Source: Brasenia schreberi
Lineage: Eukaryota; Streptophyta; Magnoliopsida; Nymphaeales; Cabombaceae
NCBI GenBank assembly: GCA_036023115.1
Contig: JAYKKT010000089.1
Span: forward strand, 21,075,001 to 21,139,000
DNA length: 64,000 nucleotides
Reading direction: 5' to 3'
Of the stretch, positions 20,150 through 33,640 are shown piece after piece (the stretch's first letter is position 1; the number at the start of each line of letters is the position of its first letter). The notes beneath the pieces were generated by a model. The model made no database searches. It saw only the letters and a program-made list of their open reading frames with translations, and was not told the DNA's origin. The position numbers and the translations under genes are program-made.

Positions 20150-21175
20150 ATATAAAGGCATAGCAGGTCTATGAGTTATCCTAAAAAATGTGCTACACTT
20201 ATTCTAAAATTAGCATTAAAAATGATATCAAATATAGCAATCCCCTTCCTCTTTGTCAACATACTTATCAAGCTCCATTCATCATAAGCAAATGTTTCTT
20301 CAAATACATTCTTATGCATGACAATACTTTGAAATTAATAGCATTCATAACAAACATTGTCACTACATGCTTAATCAATTACCTTTCATTAGTATGAATT
20401 TTCATCAAATGCAATACAATTGGATGATTATAAGTAATCCTTGTGAGATTTCTACGTGCATCACTAGTTCCCTTAATTTCATTTGTCATGCTAAAATCCT
20501 CAAGCATCGAGTCAATGTTCAGTGCATGGGGACTACACTAAAGATGGATGGTTCAATTCAAACATCCTACCATTTGCTCTACAATTCATAGCATTATTAG
20601 TAATAAATTGAATAACATTTTCTACACTTACTTCCAAAATGACTTCTTCAAAAATATGATCATTGGCAATATGAACACTTTTTCAACAATTTATCCCTCA
20701 AAGCATGACAAGTAGGCACCGTATGGCCTAACCATATACTAGCTATTGCATGTGTCATATCTTGAATGAAAAATGAATTTGCAACATTAAAAGGTAGAAA
20801 AATTTCATAAGAAAATATGTACACTTCATATAAACATTTTTAATTTCTTTATTTGATGTCATAGCCGATTTGATGCTTGGTTAAGCTCTAGCAGTCATAC
20901 TTAACAAAAAAATGGAAGACATTGGTTGTTCACTACTTTTACCTCCACCACCATCTCTCATAATCATTGGACGAGCAAAAGCTCTTGTAATTGAATAAGA
21001 ACCAACTATATTGTTCTACTACCATAATCAATACTATTGCTTTTTCCTCACCATCTCCTAATCAACTCAGTTGTCTCCTCCAACTCCTCCTCAATCATAT
21101 CATGCACTTTGTCCTTGTATATCTCTCTTGAAATGTCTTTAAAATCTTGAGACATGTTTTAACCACCTATTTTTG
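20150..21175 (-). pseudogene. hAT transposase relic (DUF659-type)
   Basis: The minus-strand translation, with frame changes and stops, gives the succession expected of plant hAT proteins: FNVANSFFIQDMTHAIAS and PTCHALRDKLLKK (about 20660-20830), then VIQFITNNAMNCRANGRMFEL and HPSLVWSPCT (about 20520-20600), then RITYNHPIV and a C-terminal part (about 20190-20480). In the family, TDNA-x-N carries a catalytic Asp; here it reads TNNA. There is no intact reading frame, so it is an old dead transposon. Terminal repeats were not found. Confidence 0.75.
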
Positions 21176-22609
21176 TTCTCTCTACTTTAATCGTTTTCTC
21201 TTTTTTATAACTTCAAAAAATAATGTGTTTTCTCTCTTTGCATCTCTTTTGGTTCCTATAAGATCCGTGTTTCATATGGAAAGCACATCCATGCTTAATC
21301 TCATTACATATATTGTACCTATTTACAAGCTTATTTCCTTCATATATTGGACTGTAGTACTTCTAAGCTAGATGAGATTAATTAGATACCATCACATCAA
21401 ATAGAGATAAACTACAATAAGAAAAATGCTTGAGAAAAGTGAATAAGCTCAAAATCTATGAAAACCCCAAATCTTTTTTATGAAAAAGGATTCAACATTC
21501 AAGGAGTATACCATAATTTTCACAACTACAGTATGAATTTTTATAAGTTTGAAAGAAAATCTTATGATTTCTCCAGAAAATCAAGTAAAGGAAAGCTAGA
21601 GAGGGTTTGAGAGCAAAAACAAGTTTGGGATCCCTTAGAGCAAACAATAAAAGGTTTAAAATCTATAAATTTTGAGTTTTCTTGAATAAAAGAAATAAAA
21701 TCAACTCGTACAATATGGGCCATATCATATAATATAGTGTAATACAACATAATATCATACGATATAGTCCTATACAGGTAGATGAATACACAACTACAAT
21801 ACATGTACCTAATTTAGGTACCAATATGCGATAAACTCATATTGTACAATACAATGACAAGTTTCAGAACCTTGGATACAGCAACTTCCCCATCCTTTCA
21901 TATAACTTGTCTCCAAGCCAAACTATTGCCCCTTCACTCGGTCACGAATCTGTTCGGATTTGGATTTTGGATCACATATATACATACATCAGCACCAAAA
22001 CCAAGTGTTGGACCCTGCTACCAATTTACTATAAGATGCCTTAGATGAGTAATAATGGCTAAAACCATGATCCGTGGTAGGAGAAATCGTTTCGCTTAAA
22101 TTGAATCCATGAGGACGATGCTGTAGTTAATTACCTTTTGACAACAGAATTGTCAATCACACTTGGATATACGGATTCTTAGTTGCTTCAAGTGAACGTG
22201 CCAGCGATACAGCCAGCACAACTTTGTTTTGTCATGGCAGATGGAGTGAAGGTCTCCTCTTCAAAATAGGCAACGAACGTGCAATGTAGACTGTTCTAGG
22301 GAGCAGGCTGTAAAGACATCAATTAACCTTATACTAACTGGTCTTGGTTCCATTTTGACCTACCTTGCTTCATAAATTCTAACTCTGAAAGAGCAAGTTA
22401 AATATTTGTGGGGTTTGATTTTGAGTCCAGATTTATCAAAAAAATGCATACCCCATATAAGTAGCCTCTCCGGTGTAACTTATATGTATTTGTGCCTGAT
22501 ATTTGGATCTGATTCAGTTGCCAAAAGGGAAAATTAAAGATGAACCGGATCCATTGGCATTCCAGCATTCCCGTGGAATGCAGCTCATAGAAAGTAATAA
22601 AGAGCAGCA
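21176..22609. other. Host intergenic DNA, no gene seen
   Basis: The stretch is AT-rich with short open frames only. Part may belong to the hAT element whose coding relic lies to the left, but no terminal repeats were recognised. Confidence 0.4.
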
Positions 22610-22708
22610 CAATGGGCAATAGCTCACCTGGATAGGGGGTCGACTCACAAGTTAAGGGATGAGTTCGATGCCTCCCCATTGTACCCCCACCCCCTAGAAA
22701 AAAAATTG
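22610..22708 (+). repeat. tRNA-derived SINE
   Basis: ATAGCTCACCTGGAT fits RNA polymerase III box A, and GAGTTCGATGCC about 40 bp later fits box B. The body ends in an A-rich tail (AGAAAAAAAA). Imperfect flanking repeats resembling a target duplication lie at 22597-22609 (ATAAAGAGCAGCA) and 22709-22721 (ATAAATAGCAGCC). About 100 bp is short for a SINE, so it may be truncated. Box spacing and the tail make a chance match unlikely. Confidence 0.65.
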
Positions 22709-22721
22709 ATAAATAGCAGCC

Positions 22722-25700
22722 AGGCTTCCAGTCCCATGGTTGGGTCTCACAACCATCTTGAACTGTTCATTCTGTAGACAAACACCATTATAGACCATAC
22801 AGAATCCACATTTGACAAGCAGGACATTGAGTATTGATAAGGATGTCGACAAGCCAAATCAGGTCCGATCCTGACATTACCAAGTCCAACTGATCAGATC
22901 ATACATAATGAGATCTGGATTCGGATTGCGAGAGTATCCTAAAAGAAAATGCCACTTGTTTGTTTAGCTAATCAGGTTATAGTTCATATAGATAACAAAT
23001 TGGGTTCAGATCATCCATTGGATTCAGGTGCAAAAAGTAAAATCCGAATTTTCATCTGATATTGATGGGATCCTGGTTTAAGTTAGATCCATCTACTGGA
23101 CTGCATGTTTGATAAGCAGCTTCAGATTCGGACTACAGGTAGGATCCAACTACTCTAACTGGGTGTCACCCATCATAATACCCACTATCGAGTCGTAGGT
23201 GAGCAGCATCTATTGATGTGTAACTTGAACTGCTCTCTCCGAAACTACTGGCTGTCATGGTAATGGATCAAAAGTTATGATTGTCTACATGCACAAACAC
23301 ATGCGTACATACAATTCTAGACACATACGCTTAAAAGTCTAGAGAAGCGCAAACCCAGAGATATCTACTGCATGTGAATATGCTTGAATGCACTTACCCT
23401 TTCTCATTTCTAGACATGAAGGGTCATCGGCTGTTACACCACTGCATGAGAGAGAGCTCTGTGGCTGAGGTTGATGGATATGGATCTCATAAGAAATACA
23501 CTTTACATCAATTAATGCCAAATTGAACTAAAATAACCAGATAGGGGAACCCATTGGTCCTATAGTTGACACTTATAGTTGCTGTAAGTACATAATCCAT
23601 TATTTGATATATGAGTGTCTACTAAAATAGATAGCAAGGCGCTTTTGGTCCAAATGCATGTGACCCAATTTCATTAGGTTCATTTAACAGATCATTTTCA
23701 CATTATCCCCATCTCTTCATATGGTCCTCTCACAATGTCCTTCACAAAAAGCTCGCCACCTTTTTGGTTCTTTTCACAGACACGGAGAGAGAAAGAGGGA
23801 ACTCAATGGACACTTTGCCTCCCACGCTGCACTTTTTTCAATCTTTGATATAAAAGTGCATCAAAATGTAGTAAGATTATATGCCATGCATCTTCCTTTA
23901 TGCATTATTTGAGGCAGCATTTATGTATGTCATGTCTATGGTAAATTTCAAGTACATCAAGTCTCAATCATAAGCAACGACCTGCACATGCATGCCATGT
24001 GCAATTGCAGCATATGGTGATAGCATTATGTGGACTAGAAACAAAGGGCATCTTGTAAGGCCTATGTGGCACTCATGCTGCTTAGAACGAGCATGAGAGG
24101 TTCACAGATGAAGCTTTAGCGATCTTTTCAGAGTTACTTGGCTAAGAGTGGACAGATTTTGCGTATGGCTTTTGGGAACAGTTGGAGTTGCAAAAAGAAT
24201 TGATTGTCACTGCCAAACCGACGTCGTGCGAGCCGACGGACTAGTCTGGGACTGGTGCTTGGTCTCGGGCAAGTCTTAGCGGATTTCACCTAAGTGTTGG
24301 AGTCAGCTGTCAACCCAAAACAGAATGTAATAGTTCCTCCCTCAGTATTAAGCTTACCGAAGACGTTGGCACTCGAAGACTCACACACCCAAACAATAAA
24401 AACAAGAGGCAAAGAGAGCAAATGCACCCGTTTTTAACTCACAACACTTAGCTCAACAAACACTTAAGAGAAAGACACTCATGAAAACCATTTCCAAAAC
24501 ATAACATCTTTATTGATAGCAGAAAGGAGTACACGGTCCCTTCGTGCAACATGGGTATTCGGATTTCCCTCAAAAAGAATTTCTACTTAGAAGCAAAAAG
24601 CTAACAAACAATTGACTGTTATGAGGAATATAAGAAAGTTCACTTTTGAAGCGTAACATCACGTGGGACAGGTACCCTGTATGCAGTGGTGGGTCTGCGA
24701 GATATTTTAAGGTGAGACGAATAACAATTGGTGTCAATGGCGCCATGTATCTTCTTTTTTTTTTTTTTGTACAGTGGGTACGAGGAGTCATCCCCCCTCC
24801 TCCCCCCATGCATGCCCTCTGCACTGAACGAATGACCCTAAAATGGGTGAGGTTAGGCCTTTCTTGCTGCACCGAAACATGGAACCTAACTGAATCGGTG
24901 CCGTTTGAGGTCCTCTTCTGGTTTCCAATTGCACTCGGTTTTGGATTTTGAACCGTGATCCGGGTCTCGTTTTCATCTAATAGGTGAAACGGGAACTGAA
25001 CAGCTGGGTTCTCCAATTTCGGTTCTGGTTCTCTTCGTTTGGATTATGTGCGTCGCTTTGATCTGGTTCAACCATCGAAAACCTAAGATCCCTACTTTAG
25101 GCTGGCCCTGACAACCTAGGGCTAAGCTACATATTATGTCAGAAGGGCTTTTAACCCAGTCAGCACAGCCCTAGGGCCAAGGAAAGCCACGCCGACTTGG
25201 TCCGAAGGGCAAAAAGAAGGCAGTGCAGGTGAGCCCATTACTCCTTTTGTGCGTAGACAGTGTATTGTATACCAGAATTTATATTATGGTCTGGGAGTTC
25301 TTTTTAAGGGTAAGGTGAATATTCCATGGTTGCGCAAGTAGCTCAGGGTTGTTTATGGGCTATCGTTTGAATTTCTACCGTGAACATACTTTCCATTAAG
25401 CTCCCGAGTTTCGGATATATATAGAACTTGGACATGTAGACCAGTGGCCATATGTCACGTCAATGTGGATATACCTCTTAGACATGTCTGACATTTATCA
25501 TGAACACTGCATCCATCAACCTTGGCAAGAACTGGTTTTTTTAGAAACTCATCATGATAAACCTTAATTAATGCATTTACTTCAATTAATTATACAAATA
25601 TTAGATTGCATAATTATTCTCATTGACTCATTCACCCAACTTTGAGTCATATCTAGTATTCAAAGTTTGCCGATATTTGGTACTGCTTTCTGGTGGCTAC

Positions 25701-27180
25701 ACCTAAAAGGCCGGGGTACTTTACCGACTAATACTACATTACTCGTACAAAAAGCAGTTGTCTCGAAATAGAGATAACATGAGATGAAAAGAAATACATG
25801 AAGTATTATACTGGTCAGTCAATTGGAGTTTGGTCATCAATATGACAGAACAAATGAATACTCGCAACAGAGGATTCAGCAATTCTTTTGCTCGAGAGAT
25901 AATAACCCTTGAAACTCTTTTAGGGCGAGTAGAACTATGTATCATACCTCGGTGATCCAACAATAGGTATATACGTTTCCTATTGTTTGTTTACATACAC
26001 TCCGAGCCCCACCTCGGCTGAATGTAGATCCACCGCTGGACAAACGCACACAGACATGTTAATGTGAGTGATTTGTCATACACTAAACCTTTAACCGCAC
26101 TACTCACGATAAAGTTAATTGGTACTAGGGTGAGTACCTTAAGTAGAACTAGGTCCTAGAGGCTTACAGCACCGGAAACTCAGCACTACCTCGATGCAGA
26201 TTATCCAATGGATTCGGCTTTAGAGTTGTGCATGCGTGCAAATATCAAATGGTGGATCTGAATCGAATTCTCTTTTGGTTCACAAAATAGGTCCAGTTGT
26301 TTGAAATGCTTACCAAAAACCACCAATTTTGTCCAAGATTGATAGCACACTTTTTTACTATCCATGTATCCCTTTTCTGAAGCTTCCAAAATGCTCCTCA
26401 TATTTTAACATGCTCCTTCTCTCTCCCCTTGCATGACCAGGATACCACTCTTATTTTTGCCTATTCCTCCATCCATTTGTCTCTCCTTGATCTATTTTCA
26501 TCAATATTACATGATCTAAAACCTTTTACAATAAAAGAACGGATCGAAATTCATAGAAAAAAGAAAAAATCGAAAGAAAAAAGAAGAAAAGGAGGATAAG
26601 AATGCTCAATTCGAAGAGAGATTCATCGATTTATTGAGGTATGTTGTTGATTTGGTTTTGGTTTTTTCATTTTTAAGTTGCTTTCATTGATTTTTTGCTA
26701 GTTTTATGCCCCAAGAGTGTCTCCCGCGTTTGGAGATGCGCTTGGGACACGTTTCAACTGTATTGATATAGTATTATAAATTTACTTTTTTGTTATACAG
26801 ATATAGTTCATAAGGCATGAATAAAAGATTGCAAAATCATTGTTTCATCTATGAGACGTAACAATGTACCATATGGAGGATGCTCTGGCAAATAACGAGG
26901 AGAAGAAGAAGCCGACCCTTTAATTTATGAGGATACATCAACCTCGGATACTGAGATTGATATTGTAGAGAGTGAGGATGAGAGATTCTTTAATATATCA
27001 TGATTACTCCCTAGCTTTAAAGGTCACATTGCTATAAGTTTCTAGTTTTAGTAAAATTTTATATTTGATATAAATACTCACTATTCTAATTGACTATGTA
27101 AATGTATATTTGTAAATAATATGAAAAGTGACAACAACCCACACATGCTATACTATTGGCAAAGCTTGGCTAGTGAGAAG
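22722..27180. other. Host intergenic DNA, no supported gene
   Basis: About 4.4 kb of mixed composition. It includes a poly-T run (about 24758-24772) and a weak second tRNA-like stretch at about 25335-25385 (box-A-like TAGCTCAGGG). The 148-codon minus-strand frame at 24570-25016 has no recognisable domain and depends on the poly-T run for lysines. Confidence 0.4.
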
Positions 27181-28320
27181 GACGAATGTGAGGCCTGATA
27201 ACTGGGTGGGTTGAGATTGCAGATAAGAGTGGATTGATTGGGTAAGCGGATTTTTTATATGACGTGATAGACCATACATTGTTGACTGCTTTTATCGATC
27301 ATTGGCAACCACATACAAACAACTTTGACATATCATAGGATGACATGACTATTGTATTTCACGATGTTTACAAGGTACTTAGTTTTCAAATAAAAGGACA
27401 ACTTGTTGTCTTAACACAGGAGATGTTGACTACAAGCAAGAAAGACATTTTGAGTGATATATTGGAGATAAGCATTAATGAAGTAATGCTACAAATTAAG
27501 TTTAGATTCATTAAGTTTGAGGTGTTACGAACTAATTTTTTAAGAAGAAAAATTAGTAACAAAAATAAGGCTTTATTATATTTATTATATCAACTAGGTT
27601 ATACATTATATTAGGATAAGTCGAGAAATAGAGTGTAAACAATGATCGTTCATCTATTGGTATATCATGCTTAGAGGGTTGACAATTATGTGTTGGATGT
27701 AACAACATAGCCTATTTATGTAGACAATTAGAGAAGGCATTCCAGATAGAAGCACAACTTAGTAGACATATTTCTTTGCTCTAGGTAAGAAGTTGTACAA
27801 TTATTGCTTGTTATATGTATTTTTTACGTAATTATCTTTTAGAATTTAATAAGTTATATGTTTATGAGTAATTCTCAACATTTAGATTTAGCAAGCCGAT
27901 GGATAGCAAATATGTGTCACAAGAAATCTCCTATTGATCGGCTTACTAAATACCATAAATAATTGGATTTCATGATGGCAAAACTGGTATTTTGAAAAAC
28001 AACAACTATGTTCTTGATCTTTTAGTTAAATATAATCGTGTATGTTATATATTTTTATATTTTATTTTATGTAAGGCATATTAATTGGTAGCCATATAGT
28101 TCTACAAAATACTTGGATTGTAATACATGTAAGTTGTTTAGGTATCACATATGCATTCGTTGTGTAGTTGTGAAACCTTATATATCAGGTCATATAATTT
28201 GCCAGTTTGTTCATCGTCAAGCCATCCTAATTGCACCGATAAGATCCTTCACTACAAAGAGACCTCCAAAGCCCAATTTGCCGGTTTGGTCATCGTCAAG
28301 GCATCCTAGAGATCCCTAAA
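27180..28320 (+). pseudogene. Plant mobile domain (MAIL/PMD-type) relic
   Basis: The translation around 27265-27400 gives IDHTLLTAFIDHWQPHTNNFDIS, a stop, then DDMTIVFHDVYKVLSFQIKGQL. This matches the start of the plant mobile domain as I know it (a D-x2-L-x2-ALVERW block, a T-x-TF block, then EMT-x-TLQDV-x2-LLGL-x-IDG). The stop sits where the domain normally continues, and no long frame follows. Such domains occur in MAIL1-like proteins and in captured form in transposons. The downstream limit is uncertain. Confidence 0.5.
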
Positions 28321-31039
28321 GCCCCATGTGTATAAAATACAATATGAGTTATGTGATGCTACTTGTAAGGCACAACGCTCACATTATTTTAAAATGGGGT
28401 ACTTTAGCATTCTGATAATGTACTCTCATGAGTATAACGAATTGTATATGGAGTAGTACATTTAGAAGACACATTGATTTATTTGAGGAGATTCTATCAG
28501 TTAGTTGCATCCTACTCATCCGACTCCAGCTAGACAATATCATACATTATTCGTCATACAGGTAAATGAATCATTACATAGATTAGTAGCATTTTCAACT
28601 TTGTTTTGCTTTGATTATAATATTAACTTTCTTTAACTTACTTTCTAGTTTCTTACTGTGACATGTGACACACTTGTATTAGCTTTAGTATATTTAGAGC
28701 GTACGCCACGTCTATTATCGAGTGACCATATATTGTTGGACCTGTTAGAGACATCAACAATGATACGAACGAGCACATCGGTTGATTGTGCATGAGGATG
28801 ATGGTGACAATGCGTGATATTTTGGGATGGGGTTGGATGTTGGATGTTCTTTTATAATATTCAGTACATGTATATGTAAAGATAATTGCAAAGAAAGAAA
28901 TTTGGTTTCTTAACTATTTTATCCTCAAAATATATAATTATAATAAAATTATACTCATTCAAATTTAGAATCAATTATATATGCAAACGCCAAATAACAC
29001 TTAATCATCGTCCTCAATTTTATACACAACATCATCTCTTGGTCCTCTTATTTGTATATACAACTCTATATTCATAAAATGAAGTTTGTCAATTCTCAAC
29101 ACTTTCATGTTGGTAATATTGCCATGTGAGAAAGATAGGAAGCATTAGATAACCATCAACTATGTGCATCGGCGAGAAAGTATTAGTAGAAAAGAGGATT
29201 AATCTCTACTTGATTAAACGAAATGCCTAAATAATATAATAAAATATTTAGATATTATGATTACCTCTAGAAAACGTTGTGCATCATGATGATAGCAGAT
29301 GTATCACACATTTGTCACAACTGATTGTTGAGTGTTTGATACTAATGGTAAAAATATCAACCCACTCGTAGAGAGGAGTACCAAAGTTAGATTCCATTGA
29401 GTAGCAATGACCAAACCCTTTTAGCGAATTTAAAGAGAAGGTTAATCTCATGAGTACACAGTAGACTATGTGAACGTCGTAAATTATAATGACATATTTT
29501 TAGTTCTCAACCTACCATCTATACACAATTGTACTCTCTTACAATCAAGTTAAGAGTGTATCATTATACTCTTCTCTGAAAATTTACTATAAGATCTTCT
29601 ATGACATCAATATAATACATGGTGATAGTTTGTGATTCTTCAAATGATTTTTTAAATTTTATAATTTGTAACTCTATCAATGAATTTAGTTGTTTCCAAA
29701 TTATATAAAATCTTCCAATTAAAATACCGATGAACCCTTTCAATCTTCAGTGTATACTTTCGCCTCGACAATCATTATACATTTTAGGAAGAGTAGACTT
29801 TTCCTATTAGGTGTGTGAGTATCATAATAAATCACCCTATCTGTCTATACCGAGACAATTCTCTCCTTATAAGGGTCAAACTACTATTCTTTACCATAAG
29901 AGAGTAGAGCAGAATAAAATTCACTTCAATTTCATTGCCTCCTTGTAATTGTTAGTAGACGACTTTCCTCTAAGTTACATCAAATATATTCGCACTCTTT
30001 GTTCCTTATCAATTTGACAATAAATCTTTAAATATTTTTTGTTATACATCGTTTACAAAAAGGAATGCCACATTCAAAAAATTATTTGAATCACATTTAC
30101 CAAAACCATATCATAGTCAAAATCATCACAATCACTACACATGACACATAAAAAGTTGTTTGGAGTGCATAACTCTCTCTCACACATCAAAACCCAAACA
30201 TAATTCTCTGCTTTTTTGGTACTTATAAAAGCGAAAGATATTGAGAAATAAAAAAAAGTTTATAGGTTTAGACCCTTCTTTCAACGGTTCATTTAGCTTG
30301 CCAAATCTCTTTTGCATTCCAACAGTAAATATATTGCTTTCATCTTTTTTAGGCCTCATTTCTTGTTTTATTCTTGATGTGTCGCTTCTCGTGTCAATTT
30401 CGTTGTCATGGTAACTATGCACCAGACATGGGCTTAACGTCTCTCTCAATTTTGTGTAGCACTTTAGGGAATTAACTTGCAAGTCACACTCAAAAGCGTA
30501 AAAGTGATGACACAGTGACCAGCGATGGTCTTTTCAGAAATTTCATCCCCCAACAGATTGGAAGATGCAAAGGAAAGTATGACATCGAGGTTAGGATGCC
30601 AAATGTAACACGTGGGTCTGGGTGTCCCTGTCAAACCAACTCCACATACACACGCACACACTCTTTTATTCAGATTCATTCTAAGGTGACCGTATCCAGA
30701 ACTCAACATGCTACATACAGGAACCCCAGTAGATGCCCACGAGTATTTCTTTGATATTAGAGTTCCCTTATACACCACCAAGTAATCACATATATAGAGG
30801 TTACAACTCACAATGCGTTGTGCGTCATAGGCTGCTCACATTTATATGTTGCCACCCTCATCTAAGTTGATCCCCGCCTCTCTCGATGTCACAAACTGAT
30901 CATATTTATAGAGATGAACACTTGACAGTATCAGAGGTATGTAAACGTGAACAAATTCTGGCATACATAGTTCACTCGGCTTATTCGTGTTAATTCTAGT
31001 AGCTTATTGTGTTCTTATCTTGCTCATCTTATGTAGATC
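28321..31039. other. Host intergenic DNA upstream of the MATE gene
   Basis: AT-rich, with no supported gene. Frames on the minus strand at 30180-30811 are short, unrelated to known domains and not conserved in any other copy here. The last 300 bp would hold the MATE promoter. Confidence 0.45.
30786..30915 (+). promoter_or_regulatory. Candidate promoter region of the MATE gene (weak)
   Basis: Two TATA-like stretches precede the gene: CATATATAGAGG (about 30789-30800) and CATATTTATAGAG (about 30901-30913), 250 and 130 bp before the ATG at 31040. Either could set a transcription start. There is no further support. Confidence 0.2.
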
Positions 31040-33640
31040 ATGGAGGAGCTAAAGCAATTCAACAAGATATTCCCCCCCATCACCACCATGCATCTCATAA
31101 ACTACGTAAGGTCCATGGTTTCTGTCTTATGCATAGGCAAACTAGGAAGTCTTGAACTCGCTGGTGGAGCACTAGCCATTGGCTTTACTAATATCACTGG
31201 CTACTCGCTCCTGTCTGGTCTAGCCTTAGGGATGGAACCCATTTGTGGCCAAGCTTTTGGTTCTCAAAATCCCACTCTGGCATACGTCACTCTCCGACGA
31301 ATGATTCTCCTACTACTATTCACTTCAATACCCGTATCCCTTTTATGGCTAAATTTGCATCCCATATTGCTTTTCCTCAAGCAAGATCCTTCCATGACCA
31401 GAATGGCTAGCCTATACTCTATTTCTAGCCTGCCTGATCTCATCATCAATAGTTTCCTTCACCCCATTCGTATCTACCTCCGGTGCCGTGGAAACACAAC
31501 ACCATTGATGTGGAGCACAACAATTGCTGTGATATTCCACCTCCCGGTTACCCTCTTGCTTGCTTTCATGCTCAAACTCGGTGTCCCCGGTATCGCTATT
31601 GCCTCTTGCTGTACCAACTTGATCACACTGATTTACCTCCTCATATACTTGCTTTATGCTGGTGCTTCTCCAACTCAGTATGATCAGGTATTTCTGCCCC
31701 ACAAAACTAATATTTGATTTTGTTACAAAGATTGCACCGAATAAATGATGAACGACACAACGATAGTTCATGAAAAGTTTACAAATGCGTTACACATGAT
31801 GATACTTCTCGGTTTCGAGTTACTATGATGGATGACATCACAGCTCCCCGAAGTCAAACTTGATGAGAAAGCCCATGAAAAGTTTACAAATGTGTGGATA
31901 GGTTTGTCCATGAAGAGTTCATGCAATAACATCAACCACTCGGTGATGGAAACAATTTGAGACTTATGTCGATGGATATTCAGTACTCATCGACCGAACT
32001 TTTTAGTCAGAGCAAGCAAGGTGAATGCTGGCTTCTGCATATGCTTGTCTAACTCGAGGGTCATTTTCATGTCAAGGCTATAACTTATTAAACCTTTTTC
32101 AAGTACTTCAGCTCAATTTGGTCAGTCTAAAGTGAATCGCCTACAATCCGTATGGACAAAAAGAATAAGTGGTCCACTGCCGTCACAAGAATGTCGCTAT
32201 CCATCAATTCTCCTTTAATTGACCACAAGATGTTTCACTTTATATGTAATTGTGTATTTTGTAACAGTTCTAAAAAACACTCGAGAAAATGAGCTTCAGT
32301 ATGTAGATCCTGATTTCAATAGACAGATGAGATAGGCGCCGGGATCTAGATTAGCGTATATGATCGTAGTTGGTTAGGCTTGACAGAAATCACATTCAAA
32401 TAAAATAAACAGTTCAAATCACAAATCCAGACTCACAACACTTGCAAGTCAGGCCAAATTAATAAAGGAACAAAATTTGAGTCTAACTTTTGCCATTCCA
32501 CCTTTTAAATGAAGCCTTCTTACACATAAAATAGACCAAGCATGTGATCTCTGGATTGAGTCGGTCTGAATACTAGCAAATCGTACTCAGATCCAGGTTA
32601 ACAATGAACCAGCAAAACAAAATCCGTATATATTTTGAGTTAAGATATTCTTAAAACGAATAAGATTTCATGGATCCGAGGATCGATCAAGTATCGAACC
32701 TTTTGACTGCCCCCATAACTGGGGAGACTTCTTTATTTTCCATTTGTTGCAATAAGTAGAAGATTTGGATTCTCTGCTGATGACCAATTATTTTGACCGC
32801 ATTTCACACATTATTTCCTTTTTGTGCACTCCATGGATGCATGCACTAATTATATTACATACTTGAACAATTCTGCTATGACAGCTTATCATCTCTGAAG
32901 GTGATCATCATAGCGGTTGGATGTCATTGTTGTCGTTAGCAGTGCCTAGCTGCATCGGTGTTTGCTTGGAATGGTGGTGGTATGAGTTCATGACACTATC
33001 AGCTGGATACCTTCCACACCCCCATATTACAGTTGCAGTTGCAGCCATAGTCATTCAAACCACTTCCTTGCTGTACGCGTTTCCTGTTGCACTTGGTGCA
33101 ACAGTGTCAACTCGAGTTAGCACGGAGTTAGGTGCAGGGAGGCCAACTAAAGCACGCTTGGCTGCACTAATGGGAATGATGTTAGCCATGTGTATCTCTA
33201 TGATGAGTTTGGTCTGGACCATAGCGGTAAGAAGATCATGGGGAAAAGCTTATAGTAAAGATGAGGAAATTGTGAATCTTACAATGAAGGTGTTGCCCAT
33301 AATTGGGTTATGTGAGTTGGGTAATTGTCCGCAAACTACAGGATGTGGCGTGCTGCGGGGTAGTGCCAGACCCAAAATTGGAGCTAATATTAATCTTTTC
33401 TCTTTCTACCTTGTGGGAGGTCCTGTTGCATTACTTCTAGCTTTCAACTTTAGATTTGGATTCCTGGGCCTTTGTTATGGCCTTCTTGCAGCACAAATCG
33501 TTTCTGCTCTTATGGTTTCAGTTGTAATTTGGAAGACCAGATGGGAGGAAGAGATGCGAAAAGCCATGATTCTAACAGGAGTGAGTGTGTCTGAACATGA
33601 AGATGGAACACTGAAAACTCATGAATATTATTATGCATAG
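31040..33640 (+). CDS. MATE efflux transporter (DETOXIFICATION family), two exons
   Basis: Exon 1 (31040-31687) and exon 2 (32885-33640) join in phase 0 across CAG|GTATTT and GACAG|CTT, giving about 467 residues; plant MATE proteins are usually 450-550. Exon 1 carries the first half: LGSLELAGGALAIGFTNITG, LALGMEPICGQAFGSQ, FLKQDPSM, HPIRIYLRCRG and GVPGIAIASCCTNL. Exon 2 begins in the central loop, then WMSLLSLAVPSCIGVCLEWWWYE, STRVSTELGAGRP, LPIIGLCELGNCPQTTGCG and GSARPKIGANINLFSFYLVG. These motifs suggest the DTX48-56 branch. The protein would be a 12-helix H+ or Na+ antiporter in plasma or endomembranes; its substrate cannot be read. The ATG follows an in-frame TAG, but the N-terminus is short, so a further upstream exon is possible. 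Confidence 0.88.
31688..32884 (+). other. MATE gene intron (1197 bp)
   Basis: The intron starts GTATTT and ends with CTATGACAG. Both flanking frames stay open and in phase, and the joined protein continues the family alignment through the central loop. Reading straight through would stop ten codons into the intron. No inserted element was recognised inside; a phrase AAAAGTTTACAAATG occurs twice, about 107 bp apart. Confidence 0.75.

Noticed and set aside
24570..25016. 148-codon minus-strand frame
   Set aside because: No recognised domain, it crosses a poly-T run, and it has no second copy or splice context to support it.
25328..25420. Second tRNA-like SINE
   Set aside because: A box-A-like TAGCTCAGGG is present, but the box-B-like part (GTTTGAATTTC) is poor, and neither A-tail nor flanking repeats were found.
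30180..30811. Minus-strand frames upstream of the MATE gene
   Set aside because: Short, overlapping, without domains; probably chance frames in intergenic DNA.
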